A DNA stretch of 64,000 nucleotides, taken from assembly GCA_009746045.1 (NCBI GenBank), contig RPFO01000132.1, positions 1 through 64,000 on the forward strand, read 5' to 3'. Positions 14,719-25,333 of the stretch are shown piece by piece (the stretch's first letter is position 1; each line of letters begins with the position of its first letter). The notes beneath the pieces were generated by a model, which saw only the letters and a program-made list of their open reading frames with translations, was not told the DNA's origin and did not search any database. Position numbers and translations under genes: made by a program. This stretch comes from Mesostigma viride. Taxonomy: Eukaryota; Streptophyta; Mesostigmatophyceae; Mesostigmatales; Mesostigmataceae.

Positions 14719-17123
14719 CCGCTCCAGTTTTCTAGGCTGACATGATGAACCGACGGGGGTTCCTGGATTGAGACACGTTTTTTTCTCCATGCACAGCTGA
14801 AAAAACCTGCGCCGAGGTGCGGCACCGCGGCCTACAGTAGTGATTACTGTCTGCGACACGCCCGGGGCTGGCTGCATCTACCTGTCGGCCAATTGTGACC
14901 CGTGGGCTACGCGAATTTGAATGCGGCTTTCCCGTTAGTTGTGGCTCCAGTTTTCTAGGCTGACATGATGAACCGACGGGGGTTCCTGGATTGAGACACG
15001 TTTTTTTCTCCATGCACAGCTGAAAAAACCTGCGCCGAGGTGCGGCACCGCGGCCTACAGTAGTGATTACTGTCTGCGACACGCCCGGGGCTGGCTGCAT
15101 CTACCTGTCGGCCAATTGTGACCCGTGGGCTAGGCGAATTTGAATGCGGCTTTCCCGTTAGTTGTGGCTCCACCGCTCCAGTTTTCTAGGCTGACATGAT
15201 GAACCGACGGGGGTTCCTGGATTGAGACACGTTTTTTTCTCCATGCACAGCTGAAAAAACCTGCGCCGAGGTGCGGCACCGCGGCCTACAGTAGTGATTA
15301 CTGTCTGCGACACGCCCGGGGCTGGCTGCATCTACCTGTCGGCCAATTGTGACCCGTGGGCTAGGCGAATTTGAATGCGGCTTTCCCGTTAGTTGTGGCT
15401 CCACCGCTCCAGTTTTCTAGGCTGACATGATGAACCGACGGGGGTTCCTGGATTGAGACACGTTTTTTTCTCCATGCACAGCTGAAAAAACCTGCGCCGA
15501 GGTGCGGCACCGCGGCCTACAGTAGTGATTACTGTCTGCGACACGCCCGGGGCTGGCTGCATCTACCTGTCGGCCAATTGTGACCCGTGGGCTAGGCGAA
15601 TTTGAATGCGGCTTTCCCGTTAGTTGTGGCTCCACCGCTCCAGTTTTCTAGGCTGACATGATGAACCGACGGGGGTTCCTGGATTGAGACACGTTTTTTT
15701 CTCCATGCACAGCTGAAAAAACCTGCGCCGAGGTGCGGCACCGCGGCCTACAGTAGTGATTACTGTCTGCGACACGCCCGGGGCTGGCTGCATCTACCTG
15801 TCGGCCAATTGTGACCCGTGGGCTAGGCGAATTTGAATGCGGCTTTCCCGTTAGTTGTGGCTCCACCGCTCCAGTTTTCTAGGCTGACATGATGAACCGA
15901 CGGGGGTTCCTGGATTGAGACACGTTTTTTTCTCCATGCACAGCTGAAAAAACCTGCGCCGAGGTGCGGCACCGCGGCCTACAGTAGTGATTACTGTCTG
16001 CGACACGCCCGGGGCTGGCTGCATCTACCTGTCGGCCAATTGTGACCCGTGGGCTAGGCGAATTTGAATGCGGCTTTCCCGTTAGTTGTGGCTCCACCGC
16101 TCCAGTTTTCTAGGCTGACATGATGAACCGACGGGGGTTCCTGGATTGAGACACGTTTTTTTCTCCATGCACAGCTGAAAAAACCTGCGCCGAGGTGCGG
16201 CACCGCGGCCTACAGTAGTGATTACTGTCTGCGACACGCCCGGGGCTGGCTGCATCTACCTGTCGGCCAATTGTGACCCGTGGGCTAGGCGAATTTGAAT
16301 GCGGCTTTCCCGTTAGTTGTGGCTCCACCGCTCCAGTTTTCTAGGCTGACATGATGAACCGACGGGGGTTCCTGGATTGAGACACGTTTTTTTCTCCATG
16401 CACAGCTGAAAAAACCTGCGCCGAGGTGCGGCACCGCGGCCTACAGTAGTGATTACTGTCTGCGACACGCCCGGGGCTGGCTGCATCTACCTGTCGGCCA
16501 ATTGTGACCCGTGGGCTAGGCGAATTTGAATGCGGCTTTCCCGTTAGTTGTGGCTCCACCGCTCCAGTTTTCTAGGCTGACATGATGAACCGACGGGGGT
16601 TCCTGGATTGAGACACGTTTTTTTCTCCATGCACAGCTGAAAAAACCTGCGCCGAGGTGCGGCACCGCGGCCTACAGTAGTGATTACTGTCTGCGACACG
16701 CCCGGGGCTGGCTGCATCTACCTGTCGGCCAATTGTGACCCGTGGGCTAGGCGAATTTGAATGCGGCTTTCCCGTTAGTTGTGGCTCCACCGCTCCAGTT
16801 TTCTAGGCTGACATGATGAACCGACGGGGGTTCCTGGATTGAGACACGTTTTTTTCTCCATGCACAGCTGAAAAAACCTGCGCCGAGGTGCGGCACCGCG
16901 GCCTACAGTAGTGATTACTGTCTGCGACACGCCCGGGGCTGGCTGCATCTACCTGTCGGCCAATTGTGACCCGTGGGCTAGGCGAATTTGAATGCGGCTT
17001 TCCCGTTAGTTGTGGCTCCACCGCTCCAGTTTTCTAGGCTGACATGATGAACCGACGGGGGTTCCTGGATTGAGACACGTTTTTTTCTCCATGCACAGCT
17101 GAAAAAACCTGCGCCGAGGTGCC
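14719..17123 (+). repeat. Tandem array of 231-bp monomers, LINE 5' region
   Basis: Ten monomers plus a last partial unit. Unit starts are near 14719 and 14942, then 15173, 15404, 15635, 15866, 16097, 16328, 16559, 16790 and 17021. Units from the third on look identical by eye; the first lacks the CCGCT junction at its end and carries CTACGCG where others have CTAGGCG. The array runs directly into the LINE coding region, as in mouse L1 promoters built of monomers. The repeated 72-codon minus-strand frame in each unit is a repeat artefact. Confidence 0.95.
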
Positions 17124-18707
17124 GCGGTGCCGCGGCCGCCCCGCGTTGGGGGGCTGCCGCCCCCCAAACCCCCCGCTTGGGGGGCACGCCCCCCAAACCC
17201 CCCGCGTCCGCATCTCGCTCTCCCCCCGCGCTTCCGGTTCCGTTGTTTTACGCATCTCCCCCATGCCTCCTTCACGACGCCGCACCTCCCGGGCGCGGGA
17301 TGCGCTGCCTAGTGGCGCCCCTGCGCCGCGTCGGTCCTTACGCATCGCGGCGCACCTGCAGGAGATGGGCGACCTGGACGACGGCGGTCGTGGCGCCCCT
17401 GTGCCACTCTCGCTTGTGTGCGAGGTCTGCCACAGTGGTGAGGATGCCCCCCGTCTCCTTGTGTGTGATTCGTGCCAATGCGGCTGGCACACGCGCTGCT
17501 TGGTCCCGCCCCTCTTCCGGCTGCCTCCCCCGGGTCCTTGGGCGTGCCCTCATTGCGTGGCCCCGCCTCGGCCGTCCCTAGGCTCCCGACGCGCGGCCGT
17601 GTCGACCCCGGGATCCCATTCGGCCCGCGCCCCCTCCCGCAGCCCCTCGCTGGACCCTCTCCTGGGCCTTGCGGCCCTCGTGGAGGGCTCCACACCGTGC
17701 CCCCGCTCTCCCCGCGCCGTCACGTCCGGCCCCTCCGCGGGGTCCCCTGGCCCTGCCCCGCCTAGCTCTGGGGATCCACCTCCGGCCAGCACGGTGGTGG
17801 CCACTGACCTGCGTCCTCCTGTGCTTGAGGGGTCCCTGGCGGCTCTCCTCCCTGAGGCTGTGGGACACCCTGCGGCGACTCCTGTGGTGGGCCCCTGGTC
17901 GGCTGCGCTTGGGTCCCACGACTTCTCCGTTTGGCCCCCCACCAACATTGCGGGCGTCAGCGCGCTCCGGCACGCCACGTTCTCTTGGCTGTATTGCCCC
18001 TTGCTGTTGGACGCTGTCGGCTTGCACGCGGCGTTTCCTACGCTCCCACGGCCCCCTGAATTTAGTGCCCTTGTGGTTCGTGTCCGGCACATGCTGCAGG
18101 CAGCCTCCCCCCCTGTCCTTGCCTCCACGCTTTGGGGGTTTGTCCTCGAGGACTACCATGCCGGCGGCCGCCTGCCTTGGCACCTGCCCGCGGTGCGCCA
18201 AGAATGGCTCCTGAATCTGGACGCTCAAGTGGCGCAGGCGGTGGTGCTCTTTGCTACAGGGCTTGCCGTGCAGGCCCAGCAGGCCGCCCGTGAGACATAT
18301 CTCGCTGGGGGGGCCACCGACCACAGTTATTATAAATAGTGACGGAACCTTTTTGCCACTTGGGCAATTAGGTCCGTCACTATTTATCCGGCGAAAACCA
18401 CTCGCCGGTATCTATTCCGCGTTAAGTTCACGTGAACTACACGCGGAATTGATACCGGCGAGTGGTTTTCGCCGGATAAATAGTGACGGACCTAATTGCC
18501 CAAGTGGCAAAAAGGTTCCGTCACTATTTATAATAACTAAAACGTCGTAGTGTGGGGGCCGATATCTATCGTACCGCTAATGCCTACTGCAGTACCGAAT
18601 CTCGCCTTAACGATATTCCAACCGGGCATATTTTCCCTTCTGGCACTTTCGTTTGGCCTTCTGGTATCAATTCCTTCCGGTATTCGGAAATACCCGTGTC
18701 ACCACAG

Positions 18708-18718
18708 GGATTCGAACC
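18708..18718 (-). other. tRNA B-box-like sequence in spacer S (inverted copy)
   Basis: Reads GGTTCGAATCC on the minus strand, the Pol III B-box/T-loop consensus, with flanking bases able to form a T stem. It is the inverted counterpart of 18969-18979. No A box was found at the right distance. Confidence 0.45.
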
Positions 18719-18968
18719 CCCGACTTACGAGGTCTTAGTTATTATAAATAGTGACGGAACCTTTTTGCCACTTGGGCAATTAGGTCCGTCACTATTTATC
18801 CGGCGAAAACCACTCGCCGGTATCTATTCCGCGTTAAGTTCACGTGAACGTGGCGCGGAATTGATACCGGCGAGTGGTTTTCGCCGGATAAATAGTGACG
18901 GACCTAATTGCCCAAGTGGCAAAAAGGTTCCGTCACTATTTATAATAACTAAGACCTCGTAAGTCGGG

Positions 18969-18979
18969 GGTTCGAATCC
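18969..18979 (+). other. tRNA B-box-like sequence in inverted spacer S'
   Basis: GGTTCGAATCC inside GTCGGGGGTTCGAATCCCTG. It is preceded by CTCGTAA, which would fit a seven-base anticodon loop with CGT. This resembles the 3' half of a tRNA, but the 5' half (D arm, acceptor) is replaced by palindrome P2. I read it as a tRNA-derived fragment, not a working tRNA gene. Confidence 0.45.
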
Positions 18980-19565
18980 CTGTGGTGACACAGGTATTTC
19001 CGAATACCGGAAGGAATTGATACCAGAAGGCCAAACGAAAGTGCCAGAAGGGAAAATATGCTCGGTTGGAATATCGCTAAGGCGAGATTCGGTACTGCAG
19101 TAGGCATCAGCGGTATGATAGATATCGGCCCCCACACTACGACGTTTTAGTTATTATAAATAGTGACGGAACCTTTTTGCCACTTGGGCAATTAGGTCCG
19201 TCACTATTTATCCGGCGAAAACCACTCGCTGGTATCAATTCCGCGCCACGTTCACGTGAACTTAACGCGGCCGGAATAGATACCGGCGAGTGGTTTTCGC
19301 CGGATAAATAGTGACGGACCTAATTGCCCAAGTGGCAAAAAGGTTCCGTCACTATTTATAATAACTACCACGCCTTGCTCGATCGCCCTCAGCTGCACAC
19401 GTTTCTTGCCTCTGCCGGGCCCGGCTCGGCCGGTCTTGTTGCGCAGGCCCACGGGCGCTTGACTACGGCGGTCACCCCAGCGCAAGCCGCCCGCCTGCGC
19501 GTTGACTTCGGGGCCCCTGTCACCGTGCACGCCGGCGACCTGGTTCTGTACGATGCGGGGGGGGG

Positions 19566-21118
19566 CGTGTTCTTGAGCTGAGCGCGGGTGCGGCCGTGCC
19601 CGCCATCTTGCACGATGTGCTCGAGCTTGCGGGCATCCCCCATGTCTGGCACCCTGCTGGTCCGCGCCGCCGTCTTCTCTCCGCCGATGAGATCGCCCGA
19701 CTGCCGAGCTGGGAGCTGGGGTGGGACGCGGCGCCCGCCCACTACGGGCCGGCCCACTTGGTGGATGTCACTGCCAGCGGCCCCTCCTGCCCCATCTGCT
19801 TGGACCTGCCTCGCCCTGGTGACGGTCTCTGCCGCCTCCCTGCTTGCGGCCACGTCTTCCATCAAGCTTGCATCGCCACGAGCTTGCACACGACCTCCGC
19901 CACCTGCCCCCTTTGCCGGGCCGCGGTCCTTTCCCCCTTGCCTCCTGGCGTTCTCCCGCTGGGGCCCTCGCCCGTGTCCGTGCGCCGCCAGTCCCACGCG
20001 CCTGCCCCGACACCTGCCTCCCCTGTGCGTGGTCGTGGGTCGCGCGCCGGCTTGGCTGCCTCCTCCAGCGCCCCCCTCCCGGCCGTGGGGGCCGTCCCCG
20101 CGCCGGTCTTGTCCTCGGCTGCCACGAGCCCTGCTGACCGCCCGGCGGCCGGCCCCGCCCTGGGTTCCGCTGCAGCTGTAGTTCCTCTGGCTGAGGGTGC
20201 TCCCGACCCCTCCCCCTCTCGACCCGGGCCGGCCCAACCGGGTGGGCGCACCCCCTCAGATGGCTTCCATTATTGCCAAGTCGATGGTCCCCTTGGTGAC
20301 CCGTGTGGCGCGCGCCTGCCCAACCGGAATTCGTTGCTGGTGCACATTCGGGCTTCCCACCCCCACATCACGGAGGCCGCCATGCGCGCCATGGACTGCT
20401 ACCGCTGCCCGGCAGCCCATTGCCAGCGGATTTTTTCGATCCACGGGCGGTACCAGCATGAGCGGCAGTGCCGCCGCCAAACCCCCCAGAACGGCCTGCC
20501 CGGCGGCCCGGCGGCCGCACCGGCCTCCCGGTCCGGGGCGGCCCCTCGGTCGGCCCCTGCCCCTCCACCGGCATCGCAGGGTACGAGCGATCCGGGGGAC
20601 CTCTCGGCAGGCTGGGCATTCCTGGCCACGCTCCCTTTTGCCGCCTGTGCGCGCAACCCTTGCATGACGCTCCCGGACGTCCCTCACCGCGCCCGGAGCT
20701 TGTTTACGCGCTGCGCCCTGCTTTCCCTGGCCCGGATGCATAGTCACCCTCTCGACGAACTCGGCCACAAGCTGTTTCTCGTCACCCCCCGGCTCCTCTT
20801 AGCGCCGTTGGAGCGGGGCGTGCGTGGCGTACAGGGTGCGGTCATCGCTCGCTGCCGGCGGTTCCTCCTCGGGGATTGGGAAGGGCTGTGGGCGCTGCAG
20901 CCTCCGGCCTCCACCCGGGTGTCGGGGGCCGCCTCCTTTGCCCGGGTGGAAGCTGACGTCATGCGGTTGGTGAAGGTAGGTGAATTGAGCCGGGCCATGC
21001 AAAAGCTTGAACTGACCGCGTTGGCTCCCTCCACTCCCCCGACCCTGCAGGCTTTGCGCGACCTTCACCCCGACGAACCGGCCTTTGCGGTGCCCGCCCC
21101 GGCCACCCCCCGCCCCCG
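19566..21118 (+). pseudogene. LINE ORF, middle part with RING-H2 and C2H2-like fingers
   Basis: The frame continues that of the PHD part after a slip in the G run at 19556-19565. The first codon of the longest in-frame stretch near 19596 is GTG, so there is no independent ATG start here. A RING-H2 finger follows: numbering from 19596, C65, C68, C84, H86, H89, C92, C104, C107. Then a long Pro/Ala-rich linker, then two finger-like stretches with paired Cys and His (YCQVDGPLGDPC...HIRASH and YRCPAAHCQ...HERQC). R2-like LINEs carry N-terminal C2H2 fingers for target DNA; RING fingers usually recruit ubiquitin E2 enzymes. The frame is lost in the CCCCCCGCCCCC run near 21105-21117. Confidence 0.75.
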
Positions 21119-23515
21119 CCTATTGTCCTGGACCTGGACATCTTCACGGCTGTGCTGAAGGATCTGCCGAACGCCTCCTCCACCGGCCCCTCAGGCTGGC
21201 GCTACGAGCACCTCTCCGTGATGGCGGGCCATGGCGGGGCGACCGCACTCTTTGAGGCTGCCGCCGACTTGGCCGCGGGGTCCCTGGCCCCCGCGGCGCG
21301 CCCTTGGCTGGCTGGGGCACGCCTCATTGCCCTCCTGAAAGACGACGTCCCCCCGCCTGCTGGCCGCGTTCGTCCCATTGCTTGCGGCGAGGTCCTACGC
21401 AAGCTGGTGAGTAAGGTCATTTGTCGCCAAAAGGCCCCCGAGTTTCGCGCCTACTTCTGCCCCAACCGGAGTGATACTGAGGAGTCCGTCGCGGCCCAGC
21501 TTGGCGTCGCCACCAAAGGGGGCAGCGACATCATCGTGCACACAGTTCAGGCCTACCTCGAGACGCATCCGACCCATGTGGCGCTGAAGGTGGATTGCCA
21601 CAATGCGTTCAATGCTGTCACCAAGGCTAGCATCTTTGAGGCCGTCGGCGAGGCGTTCCCTGACCTTCTTGCGTGGACAGCAGCCTGCTACGGCGAACCC
21701 ACTCAACTCTCCTTCCTCATGGAGGATGGGACGTTCGCCGACATCGCTTCCCGCACGGGAACCCAGCAAGGTGACCCCCTCGGCCCCTTTTACCTGTCTG
21801 CCCCGCTGCACAAGGCTCTCCAAGGTGTCCACGCTGCGCACCCGGATGTCGTGCTCCTCGCCTACATGGACGATATCCATGCCCTTGGCCCGGCCGACGC
21901 TGTGGTTGCCGCCCTGGCTGCCCTTGAAGTGGCCATGGCGGCCATCAACCTTCGGCTCACCCTCCCCAAGTGTGCAGTCTTTTCGCCCCAGGGGGACTGC
22001 TCTGGCTTCCCCGCGGCTATCCCGGGGGCATTGGCGCGGGCGCGTGGTTTCTCGTGCCTGGGCGTCCCTGTGGGTGACCCTGACTACGTCGAAGAGGAGC
22101 TCCGGGCCACCGTGGAACAGCGCACCCATGTCCTTGAGACTTGGGCGCGCCTCAAGGACCCCCAGACCAAAGGGCTCCTCCTGTGGTTTTGCGCCCACCC
22201 GCGGGTGGTTCACTGGCTCCGTGGCGCTCCCCCCCACTTGGTGCGGCTTGCCGCGGAAGGCCATGACGAGCGCATTCAGGCCGCCTTGCAGGTGCTCCTC
22301 CCCGGCCCTAGCCTGCCAGCTCACTCCATGCGCTTGGCCACCCTCCCCTGCCGCATGGGCGGGTGTGGGCTCACCCGCGCCGCCCGCCTCGCCCCCGCCG
22401 CCTTCCTTGGCTCTGTTGCTCAGGCCTGGGCGGAGATCCGCCGGTTGGTCCCCAGCGCCGTCAGCGCCATTCCCGACTTGGTCACCCCATCCCCCTTCCC
22501 CTTTGTGCAGGCTGTGCAGGATTCTTACCTCGGGATCCAGCAGGCTTGCGACCTCGTCCGCCCCGCTCAGGCCGTCCACCGTCGCCTGCCCCGGGGCACG
22601 CCCGGCGTGTCCACTGTCGTCAGTCCTAGTGTCTTCCCTGCCTGCGTTCATGAAAAACAACAAAAGACCTACGCGGGTATACTACACTGTGCCGACTGGA
22701 TGGGTCTGCATGCGAGCTTGAACGATCAGGGGAAGGCTTGGCTTCACTCCGTTTCCCTTGAGGGGAGCGTGGGGTCCGCATTCCTGCGCGCCCTCCCCAT
22801 GAGCCCTTTGTTCACACTGGTTCCGGCCCTTTACGCCATCGCTCTCCGCCACCAGCTCTTTGCCCCGCAACCTCTCATCACGGCGGGTGCGTCCTGCGGC
22901 AGCTGCGGGCTTGCTCTGGATACTACTGGGACGCACTACATCGCGTGCATGGGTGGCCAGCAGAACCAGAACTGGTTCCTCTATCTCCATACCGCTCTCC
23001 TCCGGGTGGTGTGTGCCATGGTTCGGTCGGTCTTTCCCCACTCCACCATTAAGTGCGAGGACGCGGATGGGGCCGCCCTCTACTCACCCAACCACCGCCC
23101 CGACATTACCGTGCTTGACTACGACGGGCAGGGTTGCCACCTGCTCATCGATGTCTCCGTGGCTCGGCCGCTTTCCGGTCGCCACATCCTCCGGGCGGCT
23201 GTGGATGCCGGCGCTGCTGCCGCTGTGGCTGAGCGCGACAAGTTTGCCTCCTACGGCAATGTGGGGCCCCACCGGGTCATCCCCTTTGTCCTTGAGGAGT
23301 TCGGGGCCATGGGCCCCAAGACAGCGGAGTTTTTCCACGAGTGCTGCCAGCGCCGTGAAGACCGCCTCGACCTCGAGGGTCAGACCGCCCCGTGGTCGGC
23401 CCGCACGTGGTCCTCGTATTGGCGGCAGCGTCTGTCACTCGCCCTCACTCGCACCGTGGCTGATGTGTTATTCCGCCGCACCCGGGCCGACTTTGTCGCG
23501 ACCCATGCGGTCTAG
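21119..23515 (+). CDS. LINE ORF, C-terminal part: reverse transcriptase and restriction-like endonuclease
   Basis: Copies element RNA into DNA at a nick it makes itself (target-primed reverse transcription). The frame from 21119 reads PIVLDLDIFTAVLKDLPN. Numbering from the GTG at 21152, RT motifs are KVDCHNAFN (D148), QQGDPLGP (205-212) and YMDD (238-241). A CCHC knuckle (C582, C585, H595, C599) precedes the endonuclease core RPD (D651) ... LLIDVSV (D667) and K..SYG near 697-702, the pattern of R2-type endonucleases. It stops at 23513-23515. The catalytic residues are intact, so the segment is fairly young. It is probably the 3' two thirds of a single ORF of about 1,700 residues. Confidence 0.85.
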   Translation, partial: PIVLDLDIFTAVLKDLPNASSTGPSGWRYEHLSVMAGHGGATALFEAAADLAAGSLAPAARPWLAGARLIALLKDDVPPPAGRVRPIACGEVLRKLVSKVICRQKAPEFRAYFCPNRSDTEESVAAQLGVATKGGSDIIVHTVQAYLETHPTHVALKVDCHNAFNAVTKASIFEAVGEAFPDLLAWTAACYGEPTQLSFLMEDGTFADIASRTGTQQGDPLGPFYLSAPLHKALQGVHAAHPDVVLLAYMDDIHALGPADAVVAALAALEVAMAAINLRLTLPKCAVFSPQGDCSGFPAAIPGALARARGFSCLGVPVGDPDYVEEELRATVEQRTHVLETWARLKDPQTKGLLLWFCAHPRVVHWLRGAPPHLVRLAAEGHDERIQAALQVLLPGPSLPAHSMRLATLPCRMGGCGLTRAARLAPAAFLGSVAQAWAEIRRLVPSAVSAIPDLVTPSPFPFVQAVQDSYLGIQQACDLVRPAQAVHRRLPRGTPGVSTVVSPSVFPACVHEKQQKTYAGILHCADWMGLHASLNDQGKAWLHSVSLEGSVGSAFLRALPMSPLFTLVPALYAIALRHQLFAPQPLITAGASCGSCGLALDTTGTHYIACMGGQQNQNWFLYLHTALLRVVCAMVRSVFPHSTIKCEDADGAALYSPNHRPDITVLDYDGQGCHLLIDVSVARPLSGRHILRAAVDAGAAAAVAERDKFASYGNVGPHRVIPFVLEEFGAMGPKTAEFFHECCQRREDRLDLEGQTAPWSARTWSSYWRQRLSLALTRTVADVLFRRTRADFVATHAV

Positions 23516-23734
23516 ATTCCTTCCAGGCCTGCATGGTGGGCCGGCAGCGCTGTTGCTGCGTGTAGTTTTGTGATGTATAGTTAGTTGTACCTTGTGCCGC
23601 TGGCGTGATCCTTGGATGTCTGTGTCAGATTACTATTAATTTCTTCAGGGTTATTCTCCCAGTTCTCGGGTTTTTCCTTATGTTGCATGCCTATCTCACC
23701 TCCGTAATCTATCATTCTCAATGAATATATATAT
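23516..23734 (+). other. LINE 3' untranslated region and AT-repeat junction
   Basis: About 200 bp without gene, ending in a TTCTCAATGAATATATATATATATGG stretch that blends into the host ATATATATGG. The exact 3' end cannot be fixed inside the AT dinucleotides. Confidence 0.6.
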
Positions 23735-24819
23735 ATATGGCTGCCTACAGCACCGCGCATGGTGTCCAAGTAAAATTATGGCGCTGCCAAGGCTGCGTAC
23801 CTGCCGTTATCGCCTTGGTCTTAATTGTCACGGTGGCGTTCTCCAATTCACGTGCAACGTCCACTTCCTGTGCCAGCTCTGGCGCGGCGCGTGCCCTTTG
23901 GGCTGAATTTCAAATTTCCGCGTGCAGTCCGTTGGAGAGGGGCGCTGCGTCCGGAGTCCGGACTTGGGGAATTCGGAGGCTGCTGGTCGCACAAAAGATC
24001 GTCGTTGGCTGTTGAGTGATGTCCGACTGGCACGATGGAGAGGGCTCCATCACATTGGCGACCTCACCAGTGGCCCACATGTACCGACGAGACCTGCATC
24101 TCGAGCTTGTCGGCCCTCACGCTGCAGCTGTCACCATGCGAGACGCCCTGAGACTCTCCGCATGATTTTTCCCGTGCAATATCACGCCCTCGATTCGCAG
24201 CAAGGCCCGTCTCCTCCAATATGGCCGACTGCGGGCTGTGCCGTAACAGGAAATTTCCGGGTGATGGCAGGCAGTGCCTACCCATCCCACCGCATGCACC
24301 GCGTCAAGCAATATTTCCACTTCCGCTGCTGCTGGGCACCGGGCTACTGCCTACATTTCTTCAATCGCTCCATCGCCTCCTCCATGGTGCCTCGCTCCCT
24401 GCGGCCCCTCCGCCACGCCGGATATCCATGGCAATCAAGCCTACCGGCTACCACCATACCGGCCACGAGCCCTTGCTGCACCAAACGAAGTGTGCGGCCC
24501 CGAATTGAGTGAAGTACACGGCAGGACTGGGAACCACCTGAAATTACATCGGGGTCTCCAGTGGACTTGGCGTCACATCTTGCTAACGTTGTCACTGTCG
24601 GCAGTTGTCAGTTGCTGTTGGTTGTTGCATGCTGAGGGTTGCAGATGTTCTAGGAACAGCTGGTCCAATGTTGCTATGCATGCAGTTACTCTTGCCATTA
24701 CGTGTGTCCGTGTGCCTCCAACCATCCCGCCACAATGCCAGCACCCTCCACCCCGCTAACTCCCACTCGCCCCACTCCCCTGCCTGTTCCATACCCGCCC
24801 CACCCACAAATATACGTCA

Positions 24820-25170
24820 CACTAGGAACTCAGATCTGAGATTTTTCTCAGTTTTTCTCAGTTTTCTCAGTTTTCTCAGGAAGGCTGCCTGAGATTTCCT
24901 GAGATTTCCTGAGATGTCCTGAGATTTCCTGAGATTTCCTGAGATCAACTGAGAAAAATCTCAGTTTTCTCAGGAAAACTGAGAAAATCACCTGAGAAAA
25001 CTGAGAAAACTGAGAAAAAACTGAGATCAGCCTGAGAAAGTCGCCTGGCCTGAGATTTTTTTTTCTCAGGAACGAAATTTCTCAGGCGCCCGGTTTTTTC
25101 TCAGGTTGCTGCCTGAGAAAATCTGAGACTGAGAAATCTGGGAAACTTAAGGCCTGAGAAAAACTGAGAA
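24820..25170 (+). repeat. Left TIR and CTGAGATTTC subterminal array, copy C
   Basis: Counterpart of 9921-10265, with one extra TTTTCTCAG unit and a small deletion near 25137. It includes TTTTTTTTCTCAG runs and a clustered series of CTGAGAAAACTGAG. Confidence 0.85.
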
Positions 25171-25333
25171 ACCTCATGCACACAGAGAAATCGCATTCAT
25201 ACCACGCAACCAGAAATCACTTTGATTACAAATTATAATAATTTCTTGTGCAGTTGGAGTACAGCTCTTCAAGTTTAATAAGAACATCAATTTCAGTCAC
25301 TAGACGAGTTGCTACAATCTGCTTCAGCGTAGC

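Larger units (their letters stand above)
18325..19366. mobile_element. 1042-bp compound palindromic foldback element
   Basis: Flanked by a perfect 5-bp duplication ACCAC (18320-18324 and 19367-19371). Layout P1 (18325-18538), S (18539-18736), P2 (18737-18950), inverted S (18951-19148), P3 (19149-19366). Each P is itself a near-perfect 214-218 bp palindrome centred on GTTCACGTGAAC and ending AGTTATTATAAATAG. The whole is therefore also one large palindrome around P2. It has no coding capacity. Superfamily uncertain: the 5-bp duplication and terminal AGTTATTA do not fix it. Confidence 0.85.
17263..19581 (+). pseudogene. LINE ORF, N-terminal part with PHD finger, split by insertion
   Basis: The open frame begins at 17119. 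The Met at 17263 (MPPSRRRTSRAR) is the likelier start because upstream residues derive from Pro/Gly-rich 5' sequence. Numbering from the 17119 start, a C4HC3 PHD finger uses C101, C104, C116, C119, H124, C127, C143 and C146. PHD fingers usually read histone H3 tails, so chromatin targeting is a reasonable inference. The frame runs to 18324, is broken by a 1042-bp insertion flanked by ACCAC, and resumes at 19372 (DHALLDRPQLH) when one ACCAC is removed. It stops at 19579-19581 just after a G9-10 run; a single-base change there would join it to the next frame. Confidence 0.8.
14719..23720 (+). mobile_element. RLE-type non-LTR retrotransposon (LINE) with tandem 5' monomers
   Basis: Inserted in CACTA copy B at GAATGATA, which continues as TATATATGGCTGCC after the element. 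An AATGA(A)TA duplication is plausible at both ends. Layout: ten 231-bp monomers plus a partial one, then a long reading frame with PHD finger, RING-H2 finger, C2H2-like fingers, reverse transcriptase, CCHC knuckle and restriction-like endonuclease, then about 200 bp of 3' sequence. The endonuclease places it with R2/NeSL/CRE-like early-branching LINEs rather than APE-type LINEs. A palindromic element interrupts the frame at 18325-19366, and two homopolymer frameshifts are present. There is no poly(A); the 3' junction lies in an AT dinucleotide tract. Confidence 0.85.

Noticed and set aside
14719-17123. CRISPR array
   Set aside because: Whole 231-bp units are repeated without unique spacers, and the context is eukaryotic.
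14732-17196. 72-residue frame repeated ten times on the minus strand
   Set aside because: Follows the 231-bp monomer of the LINE 5' region; opposite to the LINE and repeat-derived.
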